Assembly (NCBI RefSeq): GCF_003814815.1
Contig: NZ_RKQQ01000001.1
Location: forward strand, 248,001-312,000
DNA: 64,000 nt
Direction: 5' to 3'
Source of the DNA: Salisediminibacterium halotolerans
GTDB lineage: Bacteria; Bacillota; Bacilli; Bacillales; Salisediminibacteriaceae
Positions 9,441 to 16,826 of the stretch are shown here, piece by piece. The translations under genes and the position numbers were made by a program. Numbering within the stretch: the first letter of the stretch is position 1; every line of letters starts with the position of its first letter. The notes beneath the pieces were generated by a model. It saw only the letters and a program-made list of their open reading frames with translations. It had not been told where the DNA came from and did not search any database.

Positions 9441-10571
9441 TTATCCAGTTCCTTTCTTCCTGTTTTCGTATAAGGCTATTAACTTCTCTGCCTGAACTCG
9501 CCAGTTCAACGTTTCAAGCACCGCTGTAAAGCCATTTTCACCCATTTCTCGAGCTTCTTCCGGATTGTCACGCAAGTAATTGACTGCTTCTTTAATCTGC
9601 TCAGGAGAATCTGGATCGACTGTTAACCCGCAATTATACTTGTGCATAAATGCTTTCCACTCCGGGAAATTGGAGCAGACGACAGGCAAACCGTGATACA
9701 TATATTCAAAAAACTTGGTCAGTTCTTTTCGGCGGTAATGATCTGAATCGGGAAACAGAGCTACACCGGCGATCCAACGGTCTGCTAAATAGTACTCATC
9801 GATCTCACCTTTAGGGATGAAGCGGTCCACACCTACTACGGTTAAATGATCCGAAAATGACCCGGCTGCGTCTTTCATTGCCTTATATAAATGAGCCGGG
9901 CACTTGCCAACCATCGTTACATCAATCCCTTCAAGGTGGATCGGCAGCAGAGCATGCTGAAAAGCCCCTCGATCCTCGGTTATGTTCCCAGTATATAATA
10001 GTTCATGGTTGTTCGCGAAATCTCTTGGGGTTCGAGGGCTGTCTGCATTTTCAATTCGAGGATAATTCAAAATTTGCGTACCGTCAGGATATTTTTCTTG
10101 ATAATATTTTTCTGCAAGGACGATCTCCATCCCTTTAACAGCCCAATTTTCTATTCGTTTATATAAAAAACTCATCATCTTGCGAATCGGATAAGTAAAA
10201 TATTCTCGCGTTACAATACCTGTTTCATAATCTTCATGAATGTCATAGACCACTTTATTGCTTGGCTTTTTTAAAAATTTAGCAAAAGGCAGAAATTCCG
10301 GATCATGAAAATGATAAATATCCGCCTTCATTTTTTTCGCTGTTAAGTAAGCTTGTATGGGTGTCAGAAACATACTGATGAATCTTCTCTTAGCACTCCT
10401 AAGCCCTATGTAATTCACACCAGAAACATTATTCGGTACATCATTATACTTTTTCGCAATCAACGTCACATCATAACCCGCATCAGCCAAGGACTGACAT
10501 TCTTTTAGCATGATTCTCGGATCGAGCGGATGGTGGACGGTGGTAATGTGCACAATTTTTTTTGCTGTCAT
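9441..10571 (-). CDS. family 4 glycosyltransferase
   Basis: 376 residues, GT-B fold. The N-terminal domain opens with KIVHITTVHHPLDPRI and holds the acceptor-side FHDPEFLPFAK block. The C-terminal nucleotide-sugar domain carries ELLYTGNITEDRG and KFFEYMYHGLPVVCS. The first acidic residue of the usual E-x7-E motif is not clearly placed, so catalytic details are less certain than for the next gene. It probably acts as a cytoplasmic hexosyl or aminohexosyl transferase in the same glycopolymer pathway. It is separated by 5-7 bases from genes on both sides. Confidence 0.85.
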   Translation of the reverse strand: MTAKKIVHITTVHHPLDPRIMLKECQSLADAGYDVTLIAKKYNDVPNNVSGVNYIGLRSAKRRFISMFLTPIQAYLTAKKMKADIYHFHDPEFLPFAKFLKKPSNKVVYDIHEDYETGIVTREYFTYPIRKMMSFLYKRIENWAVKGMEIVLAEKYYQEKYPDGTQILNYPRIENADSPRTPRDFANNHELLYTGNITEDRGAFQHALLPIHLEGIDVTMVGKCPAHLYKAMKDAAGSFSDHLTVVGVDRFIPKGEIDEYYLADRWIAGVALFPDSDHYRRKELTKFFEYMYHGLPVVCSNFPEWKAFMHKYNCGLTVDPDSPEQIKEAVNYLRDNPEEAREMGENGFTAVLETLNWRVQAEKLIALYENRKKGTG

Positions 10572-10578
10572 CTATTGA

Positions 10579-11709
10579 TCACCCTTGTCCTTTCGATCCG
10601 GTCAATACTTTTTGAAATACTTGTTCATACTCTTTGACAATCTTATCAGCTCTAAATTGGTTAGCTCGGGTTACCCCCGCGGAAATATCTTTCTGTTGCT
10701 CTGTATCTGTTTTTTTCAACTGTTTAATCATCGCCGCAGCCATTTGCTGATCGTCACCGACCGGACATAGATAACCGTATTTCCCATCGGCTAATACTTC
10801 AGCAGGCCCGGATTTGCAGTTTGCAGATACAACGGGTGTTCCTGCTGCTAAAGACTCTGCTAAGACGTGGCTAAATCCTTCATGTTTTGAACTTAAAACA
10901 AACAAATCCGCTCGAGCAAAATAGTTATACGGGTTATGTTGAAAACCGATAAAATGAACGGATTTATCAACGCCAAATTCTCTCGCCTGTTCTTCCAGTT
11001 CCGCCTGCAAATGCCCCTCTCCTAAAATTACCAGTCTTGCCGGCAGTTCTTTTTTCACTGCTGCAAAAGCCCGCAACAATGTCGCATGATCTTTTTGTTC
11101 AACCAACCTTCCGGCGGTAATGATCACTTTTTCTTCTGTTTCGTAGATCTCATAATGATCATCTGGCAAATTTTCCGCTGCAAGCGTTTGGATTGCGGCA
11201 ACGTCCACAGGATTATAGACGACTTCAATATCTTTGGGTTTCAATTTATATTTTTTAGCTAAATTGTTTTTCACGCCTTGTGATAATGAAACTACTTGAT
11301 CACTGAACCGATAAACTATGCCGTAGATAGGCAGCGTTATGTCGACTTTCCATGTCCCGCCTAAATTATCAGCTTCTCGGACAATGTTTTTTGCTTTGGA
11401 AAAAGACAGGAGTTTTGCAATCGTTGCGATCGCATTCACTCGATGTATGGTGCTGAAAACGATATCGACATCATGCTTTCTAATCAGCTTCGCCAATTTA
11501 AAAACCGTACGGCTCAAGCGTTTCGTCGGCAGTTTGATCAGCGGAATATCACTGTCAATCAAATGTTCGTAAGAACCGTTTACATTTAATGTCACAACCA
11601 TTGGCTCATACTCATCTCGATTAAGATTATTCATAATATTAAGTAACGTCCGGGCAGCCCCCCCGGCACCCATTTCATATATGAAAAAAACAATTTTTGT
11701 CCGCTTCAT
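10579..11709 (-). CDS. family 4 glycosyltransferase, first gene of the operon
   Basis: 376 residues, GT-B fold. The glycine-rich MGAGGAARTLLNI near the N-terminus is the usual GT4 loop. VIITAGRLVEQKDH and EGFSHVLAE (E-x7-E), followed by SLAAGTPVV, form the nucleotide-sugar site. This is the classic layout of enzymes adding the first or an early sugar to a lipid carrier. The ATG follows AAAGGCGGATCGATCG. It heads a run of at least eight leftward genes with gaps of 14 bases or less (about 40 at one junction), so the operon promoter should lie just upstream (11.71-11.80 kb). Confidence 0.88.
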   Translation of the reverse strand: MKRTKIVFFIYEMGAGGAARTLLNIMNNLNRDEYEPMVVTLNVNGSYEHLIDSDIPLIKLPTKRLSRTVFKLAKLIRKHDVDIVFSTIHRVNAIATIAKLLSFSKAKNIVREADNLGGTWKVDITLPIYGIVYRFSDQVVSLSQGVKNNLAKKYKLKPKDIEVVYNPVDVAAIQTLAAENLPDDHYEIYETEEKVIITAGRLVEQKDHATLLRAFAAVKKELPARLVILGEGHLQAELEEQAREFGVDKSVHFIGFQHNPYNYFARADLFVLSSKHEGFSHVLAESLAAGTPVVSANCKSGPAEVLADGKYGYLCPVGDDQQMAAAMIKQLKKTDTEQQKDISAGVTRANQFRADKIVKEYEQVFQKVLTGSKGQG

Positions 11710-11816
11710 CGATCGATCCGCCTTTCTGTGATTCCATCTGCAACAATTAATGATATCATATTTTTATGCGGACTTCCGCGATACTTCCTGTTCATTTTAT
11801 TCAGAGGTGATAGTTT

Positions 11817-11888
11817 ATGTCCAGCACATCCCGTACTATTACTGTTATCGGCCTCAAGTATGCAGACCTTCCATCAAAGAAAACGTAG
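11817..11888 (+). pseudogene. possible remnant of a UDP-sugar dehydrogenase start
   Basis: A 23-codon reading frame preceded by AGAGGTGATAGTTT, a good ribosome site. Its product contains TITVIGLKYADLPS, close to the VIGLGYVGLPLA dinucleotide-binding start of UDP-glucose/UDP-ManNAc dehydrogenases (TuaD type). The glycines of the GxGYxGLP motif are lost and a stop follows at once. Such enzymes supply uronic acids for teichuronic polymers, which fits the adjacent operon. The match is short, so chance similarity remains possible. No continuation of the enzyme is visible downstream. Confidence 0.35.
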
Positions 11889-11981
11889 CCGATCCATGAG
11901 ATTTAAAAGGAATCGATATTATCCGAGCATTAAAAATTACATTATTAAAATAGCGTATTGATATATCTAATTATTTCAAAA

Positions 11982-12008
11982 AAACTGACAGATTTCTCTG
12001 TCAGTCTT
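11982..12008. terminator. hairpin with T-tract, distal copy
   Basis: Stem CTGACAGA/TCTGTCAG. Read leftward it is followed by seven Ts, so it is a proper intrinsic terminator for leftward transcription from the penicillin-binding protein gene. The same 27 bases recur at 12430-12456, on the other side of the inserted repeat. Confidence 0.7.
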
Positions 12009-12012
12009 AGAC

Positions 12013-12424
12013 TGTAGACAAACTATATTTTGATGTCAGCCATGAATCCACTACCCTCCGCTTGCCCCGGGCAAGGACTCAGCTAGTATTCGGCGGTCTA
12101 AGACCGCCGAATACGGATCTTCGTCTCTTGCTTTCCCGGAGGTGTCGGAGGAGTGGATGCATGGCTTCTTTTTTATGAATACACTCGATTCAAAAAAGAG
12201 GATGACCCAGCATCCCGGCTTTCTCCTGCGGGATAGCGAGACAGGCGAGACACTGCAGGGCATCAGCCCGAAGCGGCTCGGCGCTCGTCCGCGGACTAGT
12301 AAGACACGGCGAAGTCTTATTGAGCCGATGTCGCAGTGATACCTTCAGGTGAAAGAAGCCGGACGATGCGTAGTCATCCGTTCCTTTTAATATGACTTCG
12401 ATCGATGTCATGACTTTGTCAACA
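12013..12424 (-). mobile_element. structured terminator-associated repeat, copy 1 (longest)
   Basis: About 412 bp with imperfect terminal inverted repeats TGTAGACAAA (12013-12022) and TGTTGACAAA (complement of 12415-12424). The interior has a closing stem around CCACT/AGTGG, a CTTGCC-CGG-GGCAAG hairpin, and a perfect 13-bp stem at 12086-12098/12102-12114. Related copies lie near 29.5, 51.3 and 57.4 kb. Compared with copy 2 it carries an extra ~150-170 bp module. No transposase is encoded, so this is a non-autonomous element or a structured RNA. Identical 27-bp hairpins flank it. Confidence 0.7.
12196..12362. repeat. extra module nested in repeat copy 1
   Basis: Copies 2 and 3 read straight through at this point, whereas copy 1 carries about 150-170 bp here between GGATGAC and GGACGATGCG. 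It includes CATCCCG/CGGGATAG pairing and GCGAGACAGGCGAGAC. By memory this resembles a very common repeat type in Bacillaceae intergenic DNA, but this was not checked. Exact ends are uncertain by several bases. Confidence 0.45.
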
Positions 12425-12429
12425 CTCTG

Positions 12430-12456
12430 AAACTGACAGATTTCTCTGTCAGTCTT
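12430..12456. terminator. proximal duplicate of the hairpin, T-tract lost
   Basis: Identical over 27 bases to 11982-12008 and 13 bases past the stop of the penicillin-binding protein gene. Read leftward, the stem is followed only by TTTCAGAG and then the repeat, so the T-tract is missing here. Confidence 0.6.
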
Positions 12457-12468
12457 TCTTGTGACTCT

Positions 12469-14499
12469 TCACTCCATCTCCGCCCAAATTTCATTCGCCA
12501 AATCGACGGCATAGCCGCTGCCGCCGTGATCTTCTGCATTTTGCACCATCACCGTCATAATGTAGTCATTGTTACCGGCATCGGCGCTGACATACCAGCC
12601 GATCTGTTCGCCGTCTTCAGCGCTGTCCGATTTTAATTCCGCTGTTCCTGTTTTGCCGATCAGTTCGCGGTCGTGCCCGTTTTCATCGCGATAAGCGGTG
12701 CCGTCCTCAGCTTGCACGACACTCGCTAATGACTCTTTCACCGTCGAAGCGGTTGCTTCACTGATGACACTCTCATTCACTTCTCCTTCCTCTGTAAGGC
12801 CGGGAAGCTGCCAATCGCCGCCATTTGTAAAAAGCGAATACAGCGACGTCATATGAACCGGGGAAATCAAAATTTCACCTTGTCCGTACCCGGTATCAGC
12901 CAACAAAACATCGCGGTCGAGCTCGTCGCTGACAAGCTGTGATGTATACAGCGGATAATCCGTCGCCAAATTTTCTCCGAAACCGAAGTCTTCCGCCCAG
13001 GCCGTCATCGTCTCCTCGCCGTATTCACGCGCGAGCTGGGCAAAATAAATATTGTCCGACAGTTTCATCGCCGTATCCAGATCGATTTCAGTTTCCGAAT
13101 CATTGACGCGCCGCACTTCGTAATCGCCCCAGCCGGCATCTTCCGGCTGCCACGTCTCGCCTTCGATCGTAACGGCTTCATTTGCATCCAACAAGTCCTC
13201 TTCTAAGCCGATCGCCGCCGTCAGCGGTTTGAACACCGATCCGGGCGAGTACACGTTTTGAAACCGGTTTTCAAAGAGCAAATCTGTCTCTTCATACTCT
13301 TCCGCCTGTTCATCCGGAAGCCCCAAATACCGAAGCGACGAATCGTAAGAAGGCTGACTGACAAGCGTACGCAGTTCGCCTGTCGACTGCTCCATGACAA
13401 CGACAGCCGCTGAGTCTTCGCCGACCTTATCGGTGACCATCGTTTGCATCGCCGAATCAATCGTTAAATCGAAGTCCTCTCCGGCTTCTGCTTCTTCACT
13501 GCCGAGTTCTTCCCGGACTTCATCGTTTTCTGTCATAATCGACAGCGTCCCCCCCCGTTCACCGCGGAGATCTTCTTCGAAATGCGCTTCCAAACCGCTG
13601 CGGCCGATAGCAGATTCGGCGTCATAATAACCCTCTTCGTCTTCTTCGAGATCTTCTGCCGTCACATTCCCGATATAGCCGATCAAATGCGCAGCGTCAC
13701 GGCTGAGCGGATACTCCCTTCCCTCTGCAGACTCAAGCAAGACACCGTCAACCTCAAGCAGCTCATCTGTCCGTTCATCTTCCGCGCCGATCATTTGCAC
13801 AGGCGCAGCCCATTCCGGTTCATCCGGATACGCATTCGCTGCTTCCACTGCTCTCTCGTCATCGATATTCAAAATTTCGGCGACCTCTTCCGCACTTGCG
13901 TCCGTATCGTCCGTGCTGTCAGGCACAATACTGACTTGATACACTTCTCCGTTGATCGCAAGCGGATCGCCTTCGCTGCCGTAAATTTCGCCGCGTTCAG
14001 GCGACTCGGTCGCATACGAGACAGTATCCGTCACCGCTTCCATGCCGGGCATGAAATGATCCGGCTCCCATGCGATCCGCCAGGAAATCACCTCACCGTC
14101 TTCCGTTTCTTCTGTCTGCCGCTGCATATTGACCGCGAGTGTATACGTGATCTCGCCGACGATCGTATCCATCGCGACCTCCACGGGAATGTCAAATGAC
14201 TCCGTTTCTTCCGCATCAATCTCGTGTTCTTCAAAAAAGCCTTCATCAAACGACAGCTCTGTCATTTCGATCAAAAGCTCATCATAAACTTCCTCGTAAC
14301 GCTCGGCAAAATCCCATTCTGCACCATCAACCGTTTCTTGCGACGCTTCTGTCATCTGTTCATACATTTGCGCGCCGTCTTGAGCTTCCCAGCTGTCTAA
14401 ATACGCTTGCAACGCATCTTCAGGATGTTCCGGCTCCTCCGAAGAACAACCCGCCAACATAACTGCCGCTGCTAAAAACCACATGATTCTTTTTATCAT
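12469..14499 (-). CDS. MecA-type class B penicillin-binding protein (PBP3-like), lipoprotein
   Basis: 676 residues. A short signal ends in the lipobox LAGC, so the protein is anchored outside the membrane. Residues ~25-140 match the NTF2-like MecA_N domain, ~150-330 the PBP dimerisation region, and the rest a D,D-transpeptidase. Catalytic motifs are complete: SVFK with S421, SDN in KLSDNIYFAQ, and KTGT with K616. It cross-links peptidoglycan and corresponds in architecture and length to B. subtilis PbpC. The sequence is rich in Asp and Glu, as expected for an extracellular protein of a halophile. A good ribosome site (GGAGGGGG) precedes the ATG. It is a monocistronic leftward gene. Confidence 0.92.
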   Translation of the reverse strand: MIKRIMWFLAAAVMLAGCSSEEPEHPEDALQAYLDSWEAQDGAQMYEQMTEASQETVDGAEWDFAERYEEVYDELLIEMTELSFDEGFFEEHEIDAEETESFDIPVEVAMDTIVGEITYTLAVNMQRQTEETEDGEVISWRIAWEPDHFMPGMEAVTDTVSYATESPERGEIYGSEGDPLAINGEVYQVSIVPDSTDDTDASAEEVAEILNIDDERAVEAANAYPDEPEWAAPVQMIGAEDERTDELLEVDGVLLESAEGREYPLSRDAAHLIGYIGNVTAEDLEEDEEGYYDAESAIGRSGLEAHFEEDLRGERGGTLSIMTENDEVREELGSEEAEAGEDFDLTIDSAMQTMVTDKVGEDSAAVVVMEQSTGELRTLVSQPSYDSSLRYLGLPDEQAEEYEETDLLFENRFQNVYSPGSVFKPLTAAIGLEEDLLDANEAVTIEGETWQPEDAGWGDYEVRRVNDSETEIDLDTAMKLSDNIYFAQLAREYGEETMTAWAEDFGFGENLATDYPLYTSQLVSDELDRDVLLADTGYGQGEILISPVHMTSLYSLFTNGGDWQLPGLTEEGEVNESVISEATASTVKESLASVVQAEDGTAYRDENGHDRELIGKTGTAELKSDSAEDGEQIGWYVSADAGNNDYIMTVMVQNAEDHGGSGYAVDLANEIWAEME

Positions 14500-14579
14500 T
14501 TATGTATTCCCCCTCCAACTTGCCACTGTACTTTTATAGGCATTATTTACCACTCTACCACAGCAGTAAAAATAAAGAA

Positions 14580-14614
14580 AATCCCGCTGCTCACAATCTG
14601 TAAGCAGCGGGATT
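14580..14614 (-). terminator. terminator of the NlpC/P60 gene
   Basis: Stem AATCCCGCTGCT/AGCAGCGGGATT with an 11-base loop, immediately after the stop codon. Leftward it runs into TTCTTTATTTTT. Confidence 0.8.
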
Positions 14615-14617
14615 GGC

Positions 14618-16441
14618 TTAATGAAGGCGCTTAGCACCAAGATATCTTGAAGACCAGTAGCTTGAATTCATGTTTGCGACTGTCACACCGGTCGACGAGC
14701 CGGCATGGATAAATTGGTTGTTGCCGATATAAATGCCGTTATGCGATGGTCCGGAGCGGTACGTTTCAAAGAAGACAACATCGCCGACTCTCGGCGACGA
14801 CACCGTCGTCCCTGCATTCCACTGCTGCGCAGCCGTGCGCGGCAAGTCGACGCCGTTTTGATTAAAAACGTATTGAATGAAACCGCTGCAGTCAAAGCCA
14901 GACGGCGTTGTACCTCCCCATTTGTAAGGAACGCCTAAATGCTCGGAAGCATCGGCGATTAAATTCGTCGCATTAAAGCTTCCGGACGAGGAACCGGACG
15001 AACTCGTCGATTCACTCATATGCACAGCCGATACTTCTTCCAGTTTCTCAACCGTGCGCTGCGTCGCAATACCATCCGATGTCATATCCCACTGATTTTG
15101 GAATTTACTGACGGCCGATTTTGTCAGCGGACCAAAGATCCCGTCGACACCTGATGAATAATGCCCCGTCGCCCGCAGCATTTCTTGCAGCTCGCGGACA
15201 TCTGCTCCGCGGCTGCCTACTTTAAGCACGTCACCGCTGGACGATCCGCTCGATGCCGAAGAATCGGATGATGAATTGTTCGAAGAGGATCCGCCTGATG
15301 AAGACGGCGCTCCGCTCAGCTCACCGTACGTTTGCGGGCCGAATATTCCGTCGACAGAAATCCCCGTTGCGCGCTGCAAACCGCGGACAGCCGAGGCTGT
15401 CATCGGCCCGTAAATACCGTCAATCGAACCGGTATAATAGCCCAAATCTTTCAGCTCATCTTGCAGTGTACGCACGTTATCACCGCGCGCGCCTTGACGC
15501 AGCACGACTCCCGACAGCGACGAATTTCCGCTTGAACTTGAAGCTGATGAATCATTCGAAGAGGACGAATTAGAATTGCCGCCGCTCGTATTGCCGAGCT
15601 TCGAGAACGTTTGCGGACCGAAAATCCCGTCGACCGTAATGTTCGTCTCACGCTGCAAATCGCGTACGGCAGATGCGGTAAGCGGTCCGTAGATGCCGTC
15701 AACAGTGCTTGTGTAATGACCGAGTTCTTTCAGTTCTTCTTGCAGGGATTCAACTTTACTGCCGCGGTCTCCTTGGCGCAGAACAGAACCTTCGAGCGAT
15801 GAACGCGACATGCTCGTGGCCTGATCAACATTGCTGCCGATTTCTTGATTCATTTGTCCAAGCGTCTCCGGCCCGGCCAAACCGTCTGTTTTTAACTCTC
15901 TGGCTTGCTGAAACTGGCGGACCGCTTCCTTCGTCATGTTGCCATAAATTCCGGTCACTTCTGGATGATCATAAAAACCGGCTTTTTGCAAATACTGCTG
16001 CAGCGATTCAACATCGCTCGACCGCACACCTTTTCGGAGCACTTGCGATTCATCACTGATCGGAGTAATCGATACTGAAACAGATTCCGAAGCATATGTA
16101 TCTTCTGCTTCTTCCGTCGCCAGCGATTCTTCCGGCAGAGTGTTCAGTATAGAGAACGTTTTCGCCCCGGCAACTCCGTCAGGCAAGAGCATGTGGTTTG
16201 CTTGAAATTGCTGGACAGCTGATCGGGTTACTTCACCAAATACCCCCGGTGTGTCAAAACCGCCAAAAAAACCTTCTTTTTGGAGCAAATTTTGCAGCGT
16301 CTTCACGTGTTCCCCCTGCATCCCGAACGAAAGGTCTTCTTCACCGAACGAAGCTTCTGTAACTTGCGGAGCAGCCACGACTCCGGCAGCAGCCGCGGAT
16401 ATCACAACAGCCGAACGAATTGATTTCCCCGTTTTTGCCAT
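14618..16441 (-). CDS. secreted D,L-endopeptidase: five peptidoglycan-binding repeats plus NlpC/P60
   Basis: 607 residues with a signal peptide. Five PG_binding_1 repeats follow, recognisable by L-x-G-x-R-G-x-x-V-x-x-LQ-x-x-L-x-x-x-G; they start near 35, 130, 220, 315 and 410. Serine/asparagine-rich linkers separate repeats 3-5. The C-terminal NlpC/P60 domain has its full triad: C518 in FDCSGF, H567 in SHNGIY and H579 in FIHAG. The enzyme would bind wall glycan or stem peptides and cut gamma-D-Glu-diaminopimelate bonds during growth or separation. The ATG follows AAGAGGTGATTGG. Five binding repeats is more than most Bacillus relatives carry. Confidence 0.92.
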   Translation of the reverse strand: MAKTGKSIRSAVVISAAAAGVVAAPQVTEASFGEEDLSFGMQGEHVKTLQNLLQKEGFFGGFDTPGVFGEVTRSAVQQFQANHMLLPDGVAGAKTFSILNTLPEESLATEEAEDTYASESVSVSITPISDESQVLRKGVRSSDVESLQQYLQKAGFYDHPEVTGIYGNMTKEAVRQFQQARELKTDGLAGPETLGQMNQEIGSNVDQATSMSRSSLEGSVLRQGDRGSKVESLQEELKELGHYTSTVDGIYGPLTASAVRDLQRETNITVDGIFGPQTFSKLGNTSGGNSNSSSSNDSSASSSSGNSSLSGVVLRQGARGDNVRTLQDELKDLGYYTGSIDGIYGPMTASAVRGLQRATGISVDGIFGPQTYGELSGAPSSSGGSSSNNSSSDSSASSGSSSGDVLKVGSRGADVRELQEMLRATGHYSSGVDGIFGPLTKSAVSKFQNQWDMTSDGIATQRTVEKLEEVSAVHMSESTSSSGSSSGSFNATNLIADASEHLGVPYKWGGTTPSGFDCSGFIQYVFNQNGVDLPRTAAQQWNAGTTVSSPRVGDVVFFETYRSGPSHNGIYIGNNQFIHAGSSTGVTVANMNSSYWSSRYLGAKRLH

Positions 16442-16558
16442 CCAATCACCTCTTCATTTATTTTTGTAGACACTGCCCTATTTATACGCTAACACTGAAA
16501 TATTTTACCAAAGAGTAGTCAAAACCATCAGTGCCTTAAGTACCATTTTCACATTTTT

Positions 16559-16587
16559 TTGAAAATAACAGGCATTTTTGATACATA
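16559..16587 (+). promoter_or_regulatory. sigma-A-like promoter reading away from the hydrolase gene
   Basis: TTGAAA at 16559-16564, 17-base spacer, TACATA at 16582-16587. It points rightward into a stretch with no gene that ends in a strong terminator at 16716-16752. Confidence 0.4.
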
Positions 16588-16593
16588 ATGATT

Positions 16594-16752
16594 CTTTTTT
16601 AAATTAATGTTTATTCGCTGCAAAACCGGGGTAAACAAAAATTAAGAGCTGAAACCACCACTTTCATCTCTCCCCCCTATCATTTATATATCATGCCCGT
16701 GCACAGTTGCGGGCGAAGCGGTCGCCCTCGTCCCAGGGCCGACCGCTTTTTT
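16594..16752 (+). ncRNA. candidate small RNA
   Basis: A sigma-A-like promoter and a strong rightward terminator bracket about 160 bases with no supported reading frame. The 3' part has a GCCCG/CGGGC hairpin (16695-16714) just before the terminator. AACCGGGGTAAA (16625-16636) is complementary to TTTACCCCGGTT (16754-16765), which closes the whole region but extends past the terminator. It may instead be part of a leftward leader. No known RNA family was recognised. Confidence 0.3.
16716..16752 (+). terminator. strong rightward terminator
   Basis: Stem AAGCGGTCG-CCCT/AGGG-CCGACCGCTT followed by TTTTTTC. No rightward protein gene lies upstream, which is the main reason to suspect a small RNA. 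Confidence 0.7.
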
Positions 16753-16773
16753 CTTTACCCCGGTTAAAAAATG

Positions 16774-16805
16774 CCGCTTGGCAATCCAAATGCCAAGCGG
16801 TTTTT
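16774..16805. terminator. bidirectional terminator of the CwlO-like gene
   Basis: Stem CCGCTTGGCA/TGCCAAGCGG flanked by TTTTT on the right and AAAAAAT on the left, so it works for leftward transcription from the CwlO-like gene. Confidence 0.8.
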
Positions 16806-16826
16806 CACTCTATTGCTGCCGACTTT

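Noticed and set aside
11728-11961. 77-codon rightward frame upstream of the glycopolymer operon
   Set aside because: No ribosome site, and the composition is not protein-like; only the shorter frame at 11817 has any support.
12142-12411. Several short frames inside repeat copy 1
   Set aside because: They do not persist in the other repeat copies, and hairpin structure explains the sequence.
16594-16800. c-di-AMP (ydaO-type) riboswitch in front of the NlpC/P60 gene
   Set aside because: The closing stem is suggestive, but conserved GGGGAACC and GGGGUGAAUC-type blocks are absent on either strand.
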